NCBI RefSeq assembly: GCF_020529025.1
Contig: NZ_JACNMM010000010.1
Location: 62,001-126,000, forward strand
Source: Oceaniglobus trochenteri
Lineage (GTDB): Bacteria > Pseudomonadota > Alphaproteobacteria > Rhodobacterales > Rhodobacteraceae
DNA length: 64,000 nt
Reading direction: 5' to 3'
A model generated the notes under the pieces. That model was not told the origin of the DNA and did no database searches. It saw only the letters and a program-made list of their open reading frames with translations. Below are positions 8,704 through 17,747 of this stretch, piece after piece. A program made the position numbers and the translations under genes. Numbering within the stretch: the stretch's first letter is position 1; each line of letters opens with the position of its first letter.

Positions 8704-9938
8704 CGGCCCCGACGCGCGCCCTGCGCCAGGGGGAATTCGTCGCGCTGATGGCAATGATGATGGCCACCGTGGCCTTCTCCATCGATTCGATGCTGCCGGT
8801 CCTGCCCGAGATCGCGGCCCAGCTGACCCCCGAGGCGCCCAACAACGCCCAGCTCATTCTCACAACCTTCGTGCTGGGCATGGGAATCGGCACCTTCGTG
8901 GCCGGGCCGCTCTCAGACACGCTGGGGCGGCGCACCACCATGCTGCTGGGCTTCGCGCTCTATGCCCTGGGGGCCATCGCGGCGGTCTTCGCACCGACGC
9001 TGGAAACCCTGCTGGCCGCGCGGCTGGTCCAGGGGCTGGGCGCCTCGGGGCCGCGCGTCGTGTCCTCGGCGATGATCCGCGATCTCTACCAGGGCCGCCG
9101 CATGGCACAGATCCTGTCCTTCGTGATGATGATCTTCATCGTCATTCCCGCCATCGCCCCCTTCATCGGCGCACAGGTGATCGGGCTTTTCGGCTGGCGA
9201 TCAATCTTTGGCCTTTTCGTGATCTTCGCGATGACAGGCGCCCTCTGGATGATGCTGCGCCAGCCCGAAACCCTGCCCGTCGATCAGCGCCGACCCTTCC
9301 ACCTTGCCCCCCTGCGCAGCGCCTTCATCGAGGTGCTGGCCAACCCCATGGTGCGCCTCTACATCCTCGTGCTGTCGCTGGGCTTCGGCCAGATGTTCGG
9401 CATGCTCAGCTCGATCCAGCAGGTTTTCGACATCACCTTCGGTCTGGGCAACAGCTTCCCGCTCTATTTCATGGGCATCGCCATCCTGTCGGGGCTGGGC
9501 ACGGTGCTGAACGCGCGGCTGGTGATGCGGCTGGGCATGCGGCGCCTGGCCATCACGGCCTATGCCACGCAGACGGTCCTTTCGGGGGTTATCGTGCTGG
9601 TCACGCTGGCCGGGCTGATGCCCGCGGCACTGGCGCTGCCGGTGTTCCTTGGCTGGGCGGTATCGGTCTTCTTCATGGCCGGGCTGACCTTCGGCAACCT
9701 CAACGCCCTGGCGCTTGAGCCTCTGGGCCATATCGCGGGCATGGGGGCATCTGTCGTCGCGGGGGTCTCCACCGTCACGGCGGTGCTCATCGCCATCCCC
9801 ATCGGCCTGGCCTTCGACGGCACGCCGGTGCCCCTGACCCTGGGCACCCTGGCCTGTTCGGCCGCGGCATGGTGGCTCATGCGTAAATCGCGCGAGGCCG
9901 ATCCGACACCGAAGAAGACGCTTCCAGATCCGGGCTGA
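8700..9938 (+). CDS. Bcr/CflA-family multidrug efflux MFS transporter
   Basis: A 412-aa protein of about 12 hydrophobic segments. The N-terminal TVAFSIDSMLPVLPEIAAQL matches the DHA1 Bcr/CflA subfamily, in which an Asp in the first helix is conserved. The loop 2-3 motif appears as GPLSDTLGRR and motif C-like glycines as GLGASGPRVV. It would export drugs or metabolites by proton antiport in the inner membrane. It is coupled to the upstream frnE-like gene by a 4-bp overlap. A short hairpin, GGGCGC/GCGCCC at 9955-9973, may terminate the operon. Confidence 0.88.
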   Translation: MTAPTRALRQGEFVALMAMMMATVAFSIDSMLPVLPEIAAQLTPEAPNNAQLILTTFVLGMGIGTFVAGPLSDTLGRRTTMLLGFALYALGAIAAVFAPTLETLLAARLVQGLGASGPRVVSSAMIRDLYQGRRMAQILSFVMMIFIVIPAIAPFIGAQVIGLFGWRSIFGLFVIFAMTGALWMMLRQPETLPVDQRRPFHLAPLRSAFIEVLANPMVRLYILVLSLGFGQMFGMLSSIQQVFDITFGLGNSFPLYFMGIAILSGLGTVLNARLVMRLGMRRLAITAYATQTVLSGVIVLVTLAGLMPAALALPVFLGWAVSVFFMAGLTFGNLNALALEPLGHIAGMGASVVAGVSTVTAVLIAIPIGLAFDGTPVPLTLGTLACSAAAWWLMRKSREADPTPKKTLPDPG

Positions 9939-9967
9939 CCCGCCCGAACCGGAGGGGCGCAAAACAC

Positions 9968-10114
9968 GCGCCCTTCCCATCTTTGGTCTTCAAATATCCC
10001 CGCCGGAGGCTCCTGCGCTTTCCCCGGCCACAACGATGGCGGGGAAGCGCCGGGCGCCCGTCATGGGCGCCCCAAAGCCATGTCGTGCGGGCGTCAGCCC
10101 GCGCCGCCGGATCA
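9968..10114 (+). repeat. Dispersed ~147-bp repeat, copy 2
   Basis: Starts GCGCCCTTCCC, then CAAATATCCCCGCCGGAGGC, and ends with CATGTCGT, the hairpin GCGGGC-GTCA-GCCCGC and CCGCCGGATCA. The final TCA (10112-10114) is the complement of the stop codon of the minus-strand dehydrogenase, so the repeat ends exactly inside that gene's last codon. It lies between two convergent genes. Confidence 0.7.
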
Positions 10115-10984
10115 GTCCAGCGCCTTCAGACGCTTGAACAGCGACGAGGTGTCCCAGCGCCCGCCGCCCATCTTCTGCACATCCTTGTAGAACTGGTCGA
10201 CCAGCGCCGTCACCGGCAGCGACGCGCCGTTCTCGTCGGCGGTGTCCAGGCAGATGCCCAGGTCCTTGCGCATCCAGTCCACCGCGAAACCGTGGTCGAA
10301 TTTGTCGTCCAGCATGGTTTCATAGCGGTTGGCCATCTGCCACGATCCGGCCGCGCCCTGGCTGATCACCTCGACCACGGCGCGCCCGTCCAGCCCGGCC
10401 TTGTCGGCGAAATGCAGCGCCTCGGACAGCCCCTGCACCAGGCCCGCGATGGCGATCTGGTTGCACATCTTCGTCATCTGGCCCGCCCCCGACCCGCCGA
10501 TCCGGCGGCACAGCTTGGCATAGACCTCCATCACCGGTTCGGCCTTGTCATAGGCTGCCGCATCGCCGCCGCACATGATGGAAAGCTGGCCGTTCTCGGC
10601 CCCCGCCTGCCCGCCCGAAATCGGCGCATCCACGAAGGCGATGCCCGTCTCGGCGGCCAGGTCGTAAAGCTCGCGGGTCACCAGGGCCGACACCGTGGTA
10701 TGGTCGACAAAGACCGCGCCCTTTTCCATCCCGGCAAAGGCGCCCTCCTCGCCCCGGCAGACCGAGCGCAGATCGTCGTCGTTGCCCACGCAGGCCATCA
10801 CGAAATCGGCACCCTCGGCGGCGGCCTTGGGTGTCTTGGCGGCGCGCCCGCCGTGGGCCTTCACCCAGTCTTCGGCCTTGCTGAACGTACGGTTGTAGAC
10901 GCATACGTCGTGACCGGCCCTGGCCAGGTGGCCCGCCATGGGGGCCCCCATGACGCCAAGTCCCAGAAACGCTATCTTGGTCAT
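10112..10984 (-). CDS. 3-hydroxyisobutyrate dehydrogenase family protein
   Basis: A 290-aa beta-hydroxyacid dehydrogenase. The dinucleotide-binding FLGLGVMGAPMAGHLARAGH is at the N-terminus, followed by FVDAPISGGQAGAENGQLS (substrate loop) and GSGAGQMTKMCNQ, whose Lys is catalytic in the family. The length is normal. The family includes 3-hydroxyisobutyrate dehydrogenase (valine breakdown), tartronate semialdehyde reductase and related enzymes, and I cannot choose among them with certainty; no valine-pathway gene is adjacent. The stop codon is supplied by the end of the dispersed repeat. Confidence 0.88.
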   Translation of the reverse strand: MTKIAFLGLGVMGAPMAGHLARAGHDVCVYNRTFSKAEDWVKAHGGRAAKTPKAAAEGADFVMACVGNDDDLRSVCRGEEGAFAGMEKGAVFVDHTTVSALVTRELYDLAAETGIAFVDAPISGGQAGAENGQLSIMCGGDAAAYDKAEPVMEVYAKLCRRIGGSGAGQMTKMCNQIAIAGLVQGLSEALHFADKAGLDGRAVVEVISQGAAGSWQMANRYETMLDDKFDHGFAVDWMRKDLGICLDTADENGASLPVTALVDQFYKDVQKMGGGRWDTSSLFKRLKALD

Positions 10985-11055
10985 TGCTTTCCTCCGGGTT
11001 TCAAATCGCTTACGACCTTCCTAACCATCGCTTCCCAATGGTCAACCGAGGTTTC

Positions 11056-13512
11056 ATGTCCCTGTTCTTTCGCTGGCTGCTGCGCATCTTCATCGGTCTG
11101 ACCGGCCTTCTGCTTCTGGTGCTGGTGGTGGTCTACAGCTTCACCAGCCGCTCGATCCCGGATTACAGCGCGACATTCCGCGAACCGGCGCTTTCGGCGC
11201 CTGTCGAAATCGTGCGCGATCATGCCAATGTGCCGCATATCTTCGGCAGCCAGGATGCCGATGTCTATTTCGGGCTTGGCTTTGCCCATGCGCAGGACCG
11301 GCTGTGGCAGATGACCATGCTGCGCCGCACCGCCCAGGGGCGTCTGTCCGAGCTGTTCGGCGAACGCACGGTGCGCACCGACGATCTGTTGCGCCGTCTG
11401 GACATCTACAACCTGGCCACCCAATCCTTCGAGGCGCAGTCGGGGGAAACCAAGATCGCGCTGCGCGCCTATGCCGCCGGTGTGAACGCCTGGCTTGAGC
11501 AGGTGAACGACGGCGCCCGGGGCCGTGGCGCGCCCGAATTCTTCCTGTTCTCGCCCCAGATCGCCCCCTGGCAGCCCGCCGACAGCATCGCCATCATCAA
11601 GCTGATGGGCCTGCAACTTTCCTCGCACCTGGAAAACGAGGTGCTGCGCGCCCGCACCTCGCTGATGCTGCCCGACAACCGGGTGCGCGACATCCTGCCC
11701 GACGCGCCGGGCACCGGCATTGCCGCCCTGCCGGAATATGCCGCGCTCTTTCCCGATGTGCCGCGTTACGCGGCCGGAGATCCCACGCCCCCCGATCCGC
11801 TTTCGCCCTTCAAGCCGCGCGCCTTTGCCGGTGCGTCGAACGCCTGGGCGGCGGCGCCGTCACGCTCGGCCTCGGGGGGGACGCTGCTGGCCAACGATCC
11901 GCATCTCGGGTTCACCGCGCCCACCATCTGGTATCTGGCGCGCCTCGAGCTGCAATCGGGCGGCGTGATCGGTGCCACGATCCCGGGCCTGCCTGTCGTG
12001 CTGGTGGGCCGGTCGGCGCGGCTGGGCTGGGCCATCACCTCGTCCTATGTCGACGATCAGGATGTCTATATCGAGAAGCTGAATCCCGAAAACCCTCAGG
12101 AGGTGCTGACGCCCGATGGCTATGCGCCCCTGCGCACCCGCACCTCGATCCTGAACATCAAGGACCAGGACCCCCGCACCCTGACCCTGCGATGGAGCGA
12201 CAACGGCCCGATCCTGCCCGCCCATCACTATGACCTGGGCACCGTCACGCCGCCGGGCCACGTCGCCTCGGTGGCCTGGACCGTGCTGTCGGATGCCGAC
12301 ACCTCGATGACCGCCGCGATGGAGCTGATGCAGGCCGGTTCCATCGCCGAAGGCATGGAGGCCGGAGAAGGCTTCATCGCCCCCGCGCAGAACCTGACCT
12401 TGGTGGATGAAACCGACATCGCCATGAAGGTGATCGGCGCGATGCCCGCGCGCCATGACGATCATCAAAGCCTGGGGCGGATGCCCACGCCCGGCTGGCT
12501 TTCTGAAAACCGCTGGGAAGGCCGCCTGCCCTATTCGGCCAACCCGGAGTTCGTTTCGCCTCAGGGTGGCATCCTGGGCAATACCAACAACAAGACGGTG
12601 GATCGGCCCTTTCCCCTGCATGTGTCCTGGGAATGGGGCGACACCCAGCGCGTGCTGCGCTGGCGCCGCCTGATGCAAAGCCGCGAGGTGCACACCCGCG
12701 AAAGCTTTGTCGAGGCGCAGCTTGATACCGTCAGTCCGACGGCGCGCGCGCTGCTGCCGCTGGTGGCGGCCGATCTGTGGTTTACCGGCGAACCGGCGCC
12801 CGACGGCACCCCCGAACGCCTGCGCCAGCGCGCGCTTGAACTGCTGGCCGGCTGGAACGGTGAAATGAACGAACATCTGCCCGAACCGCTGATCTATGCG
12901 GCCTGGATGCGCGCGCTACAGGAACGGCTGATCCGCGACGAACTGGGCCCCCTTGCCGAAGAATTCGATCATGTCGATCCGGTCTTCATCGAACGGGTGT
13001 TCCGCAACACCGGCGGCGCGGCTGTCTGGTGCGACGTGCTGCAAAGCGCGCCGGTGGAAACCTGCCAGGACATCGCGCGCCAGTCGCTGGACGCCGCCCT
13101 GATCTGGATTTCCGAACGCTATGGCACGGCGCTTGAATCCCTGCGCTGGGGCGATGCGCACGAGGCGACGCACGATCACCCGGTCCTTGGCACAACGCCG
13201 ATCCTGCGCTGGTTCACCAACATCCGCCAATCCACCAGCGGCGGCGACAACACCCTGCGCCGTGGCCGCACCAGCGGCAAAGACCCAGATCCGTTCCAGA
13301 ACGTCCATGGCGCCGGATACCGCGGTGTCTATGATTTCGCCGACCCCGACAGCTCGGTGTTCATCATTTCAACCGGGCAATCGGGCCATCCGCTGTCGCG
13401 CCACTATGACGACCTGGGCGAACTTTGGCGCCGGGGCGAATACATCCCCATGTCGCTGGACCCCGAACTGGCCCGGGCGGCTGCCGTGGGCATCACGACG
13501 CTGACGCCCTGA
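11056..13512 (+). CDS. Penicillin acylase family protein (Ntn hydrolase)
   Basis: An 818-aa precursor of the penicillin G acylase/AHL acylase family. An N-terminal hydrophobic segment (residues 6-25) acts as signal or anchor, then comes the alpha-chain motif DVYFGLGFAHAQDRLWQMTM. The beta chain would begin at the Ser of GASNAWAAAP (about residue 260), the autocatalytic cleavage site and nucleophile, followed by GGTLLANDPHL. GNTNNKTVDRPFPLH is the conserved beta-chain Asn region. The ATG at 11056 gives a clean N-terminus; an in-frame ATG at 11038 is also possible. The natural substrate (N-acyl amino acids, AHLs or others) cannot be told from sequence. Confidence 0.88.
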   Translation: MSLFFRWLLRIFIGLTGLLLLVLVVVYSFTSRSIPDYSATFREPALSAPVEIVRDHANVPHIFGSQDADVYFGLGFAHAQDRLWQMTMLRRTAQGRLSELFGERTVRTDDLLRRLDIYNLATQSFEAQSGETKIALRAYAAGVNAWLEQVNDGARGRGAPEFFLFSPQIAPWQPADSIAIIKLMGLQLSSHLENEVLRARTSLMLPDNRVRDILPDAPGTGIAALPEYAALFPDVPRYAAGDPTPPDPLSPFKPRAFAGASNAWAAAPSRSASGGTLLANDPHLGFTAPTIWYLARLELQSGGVIGATIPGLPVVLVGRSARLGWAITSSYVDDQDVYIEKLNPENPQEVLTPDGYAPLRTRTSILNIKDQDPRTLTLRWSDNGPILPAHHYDLGTVTPPGHVASVAWTVLSDADTSMTAAMELMQAGSIAEGMEAGEGFIAPAQNLTLVDETDIAMKVIGAMPARHDDHQSLGRMPTPGWLSENRWEGRLPYSANPEFVSPQGGILGNTNNKTVDRPFPLHVSWEWGDTQRVLRWRRLMQSREVHTRESFVEAQLDTVSPTARALLPLVAADLWFTGEPAPDGTPERLRQRALELLAGWNGEMNEHLPEPLIYAAWMRALQERLIRDELGPLAEEFDHVDPVFIERVFRNTGGAAVWCDVLQSAPVETCQDIARQSLDAALIWISERYGTALESLRWGDAHEATHDHPVLGTTPILRWFTNIRQSTSGGDNTLRRGRTSGKDPDPFQNVHGAGYRGVYDFADPDSSVFIISTGQSGHPLSRHYDDLGELWRRGEYIPMSLDPELARAAAVGITTLTP

Positions 13513-13577
13513 CCCGCCATGCGGTTCGGCCGGCGGCTATGCCCCGATCGGCCGACCGCCCACCGCCACGGAAGCGC

Positions 13578-15116
13578 TCAGCGTCCCTTGAACAAGGTGC
13601 CGAAGATGCCGCGCACGATGCGCCGTCCGGTGGTGCCCTTCAGCTCTTTCACCACCATTTTCGCCATGGCCTCGCCGAAACTGTCATCGGCCTTGCGGCT
13701 GCGTCGGGTTGGTGTTTCGCGGTTCGGATCATAGCGGCGGGCATTGCGAAACTCGCGCTCCTTCTCTTCCTCGGCCTTCTCCGCCTCTTTCGCGGCCTGT
13801 TCGGCGCGGCGGGCCAGGATTTCGAAGGCGCTGTCGCGGTCCAGGCGCGTTTCGTATTTTCCCCGCAGCGGCGAAGCGGCAATCACATCGCCCCTTTGCT
13901 GATCGGTGATCGGGCCAAGCTGTGACGACGGCGGACGGATCAGGGTGCGTTCCACCATCCCCGGCACGCCCTTGCGTTCCAGGAACGAGGTCACCGCCTC
14001 GCCCACGCCCACCTCGCGGATCGCGTCTTCGGTGGAAAAGGCCGGGTTGTCGCGATAGGTCTGCGCCGCCTTGCGCAGATCGCTCTGGTCGCGGGCGGTG
14101 AAGGCGCGCAGGGCGTGCTGCACCCGGTTGCCAAGCTGGCCCAGCACATCCTCGGGCACATCCGCCGGGTTCTGGGTGATGAAATAAACCCCGACCCCCT
14201 TGGACCGGATCAGCCGCGCCACCTGTTCCACCTTGTCCACCAGCGCCTTGGGGGCGTCGTCAAACAGCAGGTGCGCCTCGTCGAAGAAGAACACCAGCTT
14301 CGGCTTGTCGGGGTCGCCCACCTCGGGCAGTTCCTCGAACAGCTCGCTCAGCAGCCACAGAAGGAAGGTGGCGTAGAGGCGAGGCGATGACATCAGCCGA
14401 TCCGCCGCCAGGATGTTGACCCGCCCGCGCCCTTCATCGTCAACCGCCATGACATCGGCCAGGTCCAGCGCTGGTTCGCCGAAGAGTTCCGCGCCCCCCT
14501 GATTTTCCAGCACCAGAAGACGGCGCTGAATCGCCCCGATCGAGGCGGTCGAAACGTTGCCGTAGCGCAGGCTGAGGTCCTTCGCATTCTCTCCGGCCCA
14601 GACCAGCAGCGCCTGAAGATCCTTGAGATCAAGCAGCGCCATGCTCTCCTCGTCGGCGACGCGGAAACAGATGTTGACGATCCCCTCCTGCGCCTCGGTC
14701 AGGTCCAGCAGCCGCGAGATGAGAAGCGGCCCCATCTCGGCCACGGTGGTGCGCACCGGATGCCCGGCCTTGCCGAACAGATCCCAGAAGGTGACCGGAA
14801 AGGACCGATAGGCATAGTCGGTGAACCCGATGGTGGCCGCGCGTTCGGAGAATGCGCCATGCAGCTTGAAATCCTCGGACCCCGCACGCGCCAGCCCGGA
14901 AAGATCGCCCTTCACATCCGACAGGAACACCGGCACCCCGGCGGCCGAAAACCCCTCGGCCAGGATTTGCAACGTCACGGTCTTGCCGGTGCCGGTCGCG
15001 CCGGCGATCAGGCCGTGCCGGTTGGCATATTTCAGAAGCAACCCCTGGGGCGTGCCATAGCCTTCGCCGCCCCCGCCCACAAATATCTGTTCTGCCACCC
15101 GCGCACCCCAATTCAT
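13578..15116 (-). CDS. DUF853 / HerA-like helicase domain ATPase (YjgR family)
   Basis: A 512-aa P-loop ATPase with Walker A GATGTGKT near residue 38, a Walker B-like KLVFFFDEAHLLFDD and the FITQNPADVPEDVLGQLGNR segment of the family. The C-terminal third has a highly charged, probably coiled region (EQAAKEAEKAEEEKERE). The family is HerA/FtsK-related but its role is unestablished. The start ATG is at 15114-15116. It is transcribed toward the penicillin acylase gene with a 65-bp gap. Confidence 0.85.
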   Translation of the reverse strand: MNWGARVAEQIFVGGGGEGYGTPQGLLLKYANRHGLIAGATGTGKTVTLQILAEGFSAAGVPVFLSDVKGDLSGLARAGSEDFKLHGAFSERAATIGFTDYAYRSFPVTFWDLFGKAGHPVRTTVAEMGPLLISRLLDLTEAQEGIVNICFRVADEESMALLDLKDLQALLVWAGENAKDLSLRYGNVSTASIGAIQRRLLVLENQGGAELFGEPALDLADVMAVDDEGRGRVNILAADRLMSSPRLYATFLLWLLSELFEELPEVGDPDKPKLVFFFDEAHLLFDDAPKALVDKVEQVARLIRSKGVGVYFITQNPADVPEDVLGQLGNRVQHALRAFTARDQSDLRKAAQTYRDNPAFSTEDAIREVGVGEAVTSFLERKGVPGMVERTLIRPPSSQLGPITDQQRGDVIAASPLRGKYETRLDRDSAFEILARRAEQAAKEAEKAEEEKEREFRNARRYDPNRETPTRRSRKADDSFGEAMAKMVVKELKGTTGRRIVRGIFGTLFKGR

Positions 15117-15220
15117 CCTGTTCGCGGATCAAGATACAAAATTAACCATTCTGTGCCAGTGTCGATCTGTTCCCCGGTGCATCGCGCGCCGAGTGCGGGA
15201 ACGATCCTCCCTGACTGACT

Positions 15221-15250
15221 GGCCGCGCCCTTCATGGCGCGGTCCTTTTT
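15221..15250 (+). terminator. Intrinsic terminator with no annotated gene upstream
   Basis: A 9-bp stem, GGCCGCGCC / GGCGCGGTC (one G-U pair) with loop CTTCAT, runs into TTTTT on the plus strand. The only gene to its left is on the minus strand, so it would end an unannotated plus-strand transcript within 15117-15220. Confidence 0.5.
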
Positions 15251-15333
15251 CAACTCCGGCCCATTTTGACGCGGCGTAAAAAACTGGAATTTTCCCTGTT
15301 GACGGGTGCCGACAAGTTTCATACCGTCGCCAT

Positions 15334-15407
15334 CAATGAATAAGTCGGCCAGTCCGGCAGGGAGAGAAAAGCGAGGAAAGGGCCTGTATATACAGGCCCT
15401 TTTTTTA
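15334..15407 (+). ncRNA. Candidate small RNA ending in a strong terminator
   Basis: The 402-bp gap 15117-15518 has two plus-oriented terminators and no plus-strand gene before them. The second follows a possible promoter TTGACG (15299-15304), a 17-bp spacer and TACCGT (15322-15327), which predicts a transcript of about 74 nt. The -10 box is weak, so the start is uncertain. An alternative is an attenuator in a long ialB leader. Confidence 0.35.
15378..15407 (+). terminator. Strong intrinsic terminator upstream of ialB
   Basis: A perfect inverted repeat AAGGGCCTGTA / TACAGGCCCTT (15378-15401, 2-nt centre) is followed by seven T. It lies 112 bp before the ialB-like start and is in the same direction. 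Confidence 0.8.
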
Positions 15408-15518
15408 CGCGCAGCGATTGCCATGGGTGGTTGTCCGCCAGCGCGCAAATCGCACCTGACAGCGGCTTTGCGTCGTGTTAAATCCCTGCCAGAACCGGAT
15501 TTGAGTGATGGGAACAAC

Positions 15519-16163
15519 ATGTCTGATCTTTTGAAAACATTGGGTATTGTGGCGATGGTCGCCTGGGCGCCGATGGCGATGGCCCAGTCCACCGAGACCC
15601 CCGCAGATGACAGCGCGACCGCGCAGGAAGAGGCCCCCGCCGCCGATGGCGTGACCGACAACGGCCTTGCCCTGGGCGAGGAAGTGGGCGCGAACGGCGA
15701 AGGCGGGGTCGGCTCGACCTATATTTCCGCCGAGCATGGCGATTGGGAGGTGCGCTGCGTGCGTGCCGCCGAGGGCGACGATCCCTGCCAGCTTTACCAG
15801 TTGCTTTCGGATGACCAGGGTAACGCCGTGGCCGAGATCAGCATCTTCGGCCTGCCCAAGGGCCAGCAGGCCGCTGCCGGTGCCACGGTGATCACGCCGC
15901 TGGAAACGCTGCTGACCGCACAGATGACCCTGGCCGTGGATGGCGGCAAGGCGAAACGCTATCCCTATACCTTCTGCGCCGCCAACGGCTGTTTCGCGCG
16001 GATCGGGTTCACCAGCGCCGATGTGGCCGGCTTCAAGGCTGGCGCCGCCGCAACGCTGACCATCGTTCCGGCCGCAGCGCCCGACGAGAAGGTCGCGCTG
16101 AAGGTGTCGCTTTCGGGCTTTACCGCCGGCTATGACGCGGTGAACGAAGCCAACGGAAACTGA
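15519..16163 (+). CDS. Invasion-associated locus B (IalB) family protein
   Basis: A 214-aa secreted protein. The signal peptide ends at WAPMAMA-QS near residue 22 and is followed by a low-complexity acidic and Ala/Thr-rich linker to about residue 65. The IalB domain then begins at HGDWEVRCV and has CQLYQLLSD, TAQMTLAVDG and the paired-cysteine segment FCAANGCFARIGFT. IalB is named from Bartonella, where it contributes to erythrocyte invasion; in free-living relatives the function is unknown. The start ATG at 15519 was preferred over the longer frame because it gives the signal peptide. Confidence 0.85.
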   Translation: MSDLLKTLGIVAMVAWAPMAMAQSTETPADDSATAQEEAPAADGVTDNGLALGEEVGANGEGGVGSTYISAEHGDWEVRCVRAAEGDDPCQLYQLLSDDQGNAVAEISIFGLPKGQQAAAGATVITPLETLLTAQMTLAVDGGKAKRYPYTFCAANGCFARIGFTSADVAGFKAGAAATLTIVPAAAPDEKVALKVSLSGFTAGYDAVNEANGN

Positions 16164-16186
16164 ACCCTTCCGCAATCCAGCATCAG

Positions 16187-16212
16187 ATGCCGCGCCCTTC
16201 GGGGGGCGGCAT
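16187..16212. terminator. Bidirectional hairpin between ialB and the fabF-like gene
   Basis: An 11-bp stem with one mismatch (ATGCCGCGCCC / GGGGGCGGCAT) and a TTCG loop lies between two convergent genes. The T tract is poor on either strand. Confidence 0.5.
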
Positions 16213-16236
16213 TTCTCGTTCTGGCGGGGCGCTGTC

Positions 16237-17445
16237 TTAGACCCGGCGCAGCGCAAGCACCGCGTTCAGCCCGCCGAAGGCAAAGGCGTTCGACAGAACC
16301 ACGTCCACCTGCGCGTCGCGGGCCAGGTTGGGCACCACGTCAAAGGCGCATTCGGGGTCGGGTTCCTCAAAGCCGATGGTGGGCGCGATCACCCCGTCAC
16401 GCAGGGCCATGATGCAGGCCAGAAGCTCGACCGCACCGGTGCCGCCAATCAGGTGGCCGTGCATCGACTTGGTGGAACTCATCATCAGGGTGTCGGCGTG
16501 GTGGCCGAACACATCGGCCACGGCGGCGCATTCAGTCTTGTCATTGGCGGCGGTGCCGGTGCCATGGGCGTTGATGTACCCAACCTGGTCACGGTTCACG
16601 CCCGCATCGCGCATGGCCCCCGCAATCGCGCGGGCCGCACCCTGCTTGCTGGGCATCACGATGTCGGCGGCGTCCGAAGTCATGGCGAAACCCGCCACCT
16701 CGGCCAGGATCTCGGCACCACGCGCGCGGGCGTGATCGTATTCCTCGAACACGAAAATCCCCGCGCCCTCGCCCTGAACCATGCCGTTGCGGCCTAGAGA
16801 GAACGGGCGGCAGGCGTCCTTGCTCATCACGCGCAGCCCCTCCCATGCCTTGACCCCGCCAAAGCACAGCATGGATTCCGACCCGCCCGTCACCATGACC
16901 GGCGCCATGCCGCTGCGGATCATCATGAAGGCCTGGCCCATGGCGTGGTTGGACGAGGCACAGGCCGTGGCCACGGTAAAGGCCGGGCCCTTGAGGTTGT
17001 ATTCCATGCTGACGTGCGACGCGGCAGCGTTGTTCATCAGCTTGGGCACGACGAAGGGGTGAACGCGGTTCTTCCCCTCTTCGTAGACGACGCGGTAATT
17101 CTCGTCCCAGGTCTGCACCCCGCCCCCGGCGGTGCCCAGAACGACACCCGAACGCGCGGCAAGGTCGCCCGAAAAGCTCAGCCCCGATTGCGCGATCGCC
17201 TCGCGCGCGGCCAGAAGCGTGAATTGGGTGAAACGGTCGTAAAGGGAAATCTGCTGGCGGTTGAACTCGGCCTCGGGATCATAGCCGCGCACCTGGCCGC
17301 CGATGCGGATCGAGAGACGTTCGACGTCGCGAAATTCAAGCGGGCCGATGCCGCAACGCCCCTCGCGCATGGCGGCAAGGGTATCGGGCACATTGTGTCC
17401 CAGCGCGTTGATTGTTCCCGCGCCGGTGATGACAACCCGTTTCAT
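16237..17445 (-). CDS. Beta-ketoacyl-ACP synthase (KAS II / FabF-like)
   Basis: A 402-aa condensing enzyme with the complete Cys-His-His triad: Cys162 in VATACASSNHA, His294 in NAHGTGT and His331 in KSMHGHLIGG. It elongates acyl-ACP with malonyl-ACP. It overlaps the preceding acp gene by 4 bp and follows an lpxD-like gene, so it is probably not the housekeeping FabF but part of a dedicated set that makes a special acyl chain. The rhizobial acpXL/fabF-XL set for very-long-chain lipid A acids is a comparison, not an identity. Confidence 0.85.
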   Translation of the reverse strand: MKRVVITGAGTINALGHNVPDTLAAMREGRCGIGPLEFRDVERLSIRIGGQVRGYDPEAEFNRQQISLYDRFTQFTLLAAREAIAQSGLSFSGDLAARSGVVLGTAGGGVQTWDENYRVVYEEGKNRVHPFVVPKLMNNAAASHVSMEYNLKGPAFTVATACASSNHAMGQAFMMIRSGMAPVMVTGGSESMLCFGGVKAWEGLRVMSKDACRPFSLGRNGMVQGEGAGIFVFEEYDHARARGAEILAEVAGFAMTSDAADIVMPSKQGAARAIAGAMRDAGVNRDQVGYINAHGTGTAANDKTECAAVADVFGHHADTLMMSSTKSMHGHLIGGTGAVELLACIMALRDGVIAPTIGFEEPDPECAFDVVPNLARDAQVDVVLSNAFAFGGLNAVLALRRV

Positions 17446-17711
17446 CCGTCTTTCTGTTCCCGCACGAGGCGTTCCACCGCGCCGATGATCGCGGCGACCG
17501 AGGAAATGTCGAAATCGCTTTCGCTGGGATCGTTGGCGTTGAAGGGCACCTGTATGTCAAATGCCTCTTCTATGGCGAAGATTGATTCCACCAGCCCCAG
17601 ACTGTCGATGCCCAGATCGGCCAGGGTATGGTCCTTGTGCACATCCGACGGTTCGATGACGGCCTGTTCGGCGATGATGCGGATAACGGTGTCTTCGATG
17701 GTGTCTGACAT
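17442..17711 (-). CDS. Acyl carrier protein
   Basis: An 89-aa ACP. The phosphopantetheine Ser is Ser37 in LGIDSLGLVES. The ATG at 17711 is preceded by GGAGG at the right spacing, so I prefer it to the in-frame TTG at 17729. The C-terminus is longer than in housekeeping AcpP (usually 77-80 aa), as in dedicated ACPs such as AcpXL. Stop and start overlap with the KAS gene. Likely to carry the acyl chain used by the neighbouring lpxD-like transferase. Confidence 0.88.
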   Translation of the reverse strand: MSDTIEDTVIRIIAEQAVIEPSDVHKDHTLADLGIDSLGLVESIFAIEEAFDIQVPFNANDPSESDFDISSVAAIIGAVERLVREQKDG

Positions 17712-17747
17712 GGCATCCTCCGGGGACAAGTTGCGCCTGAGGCTGAC

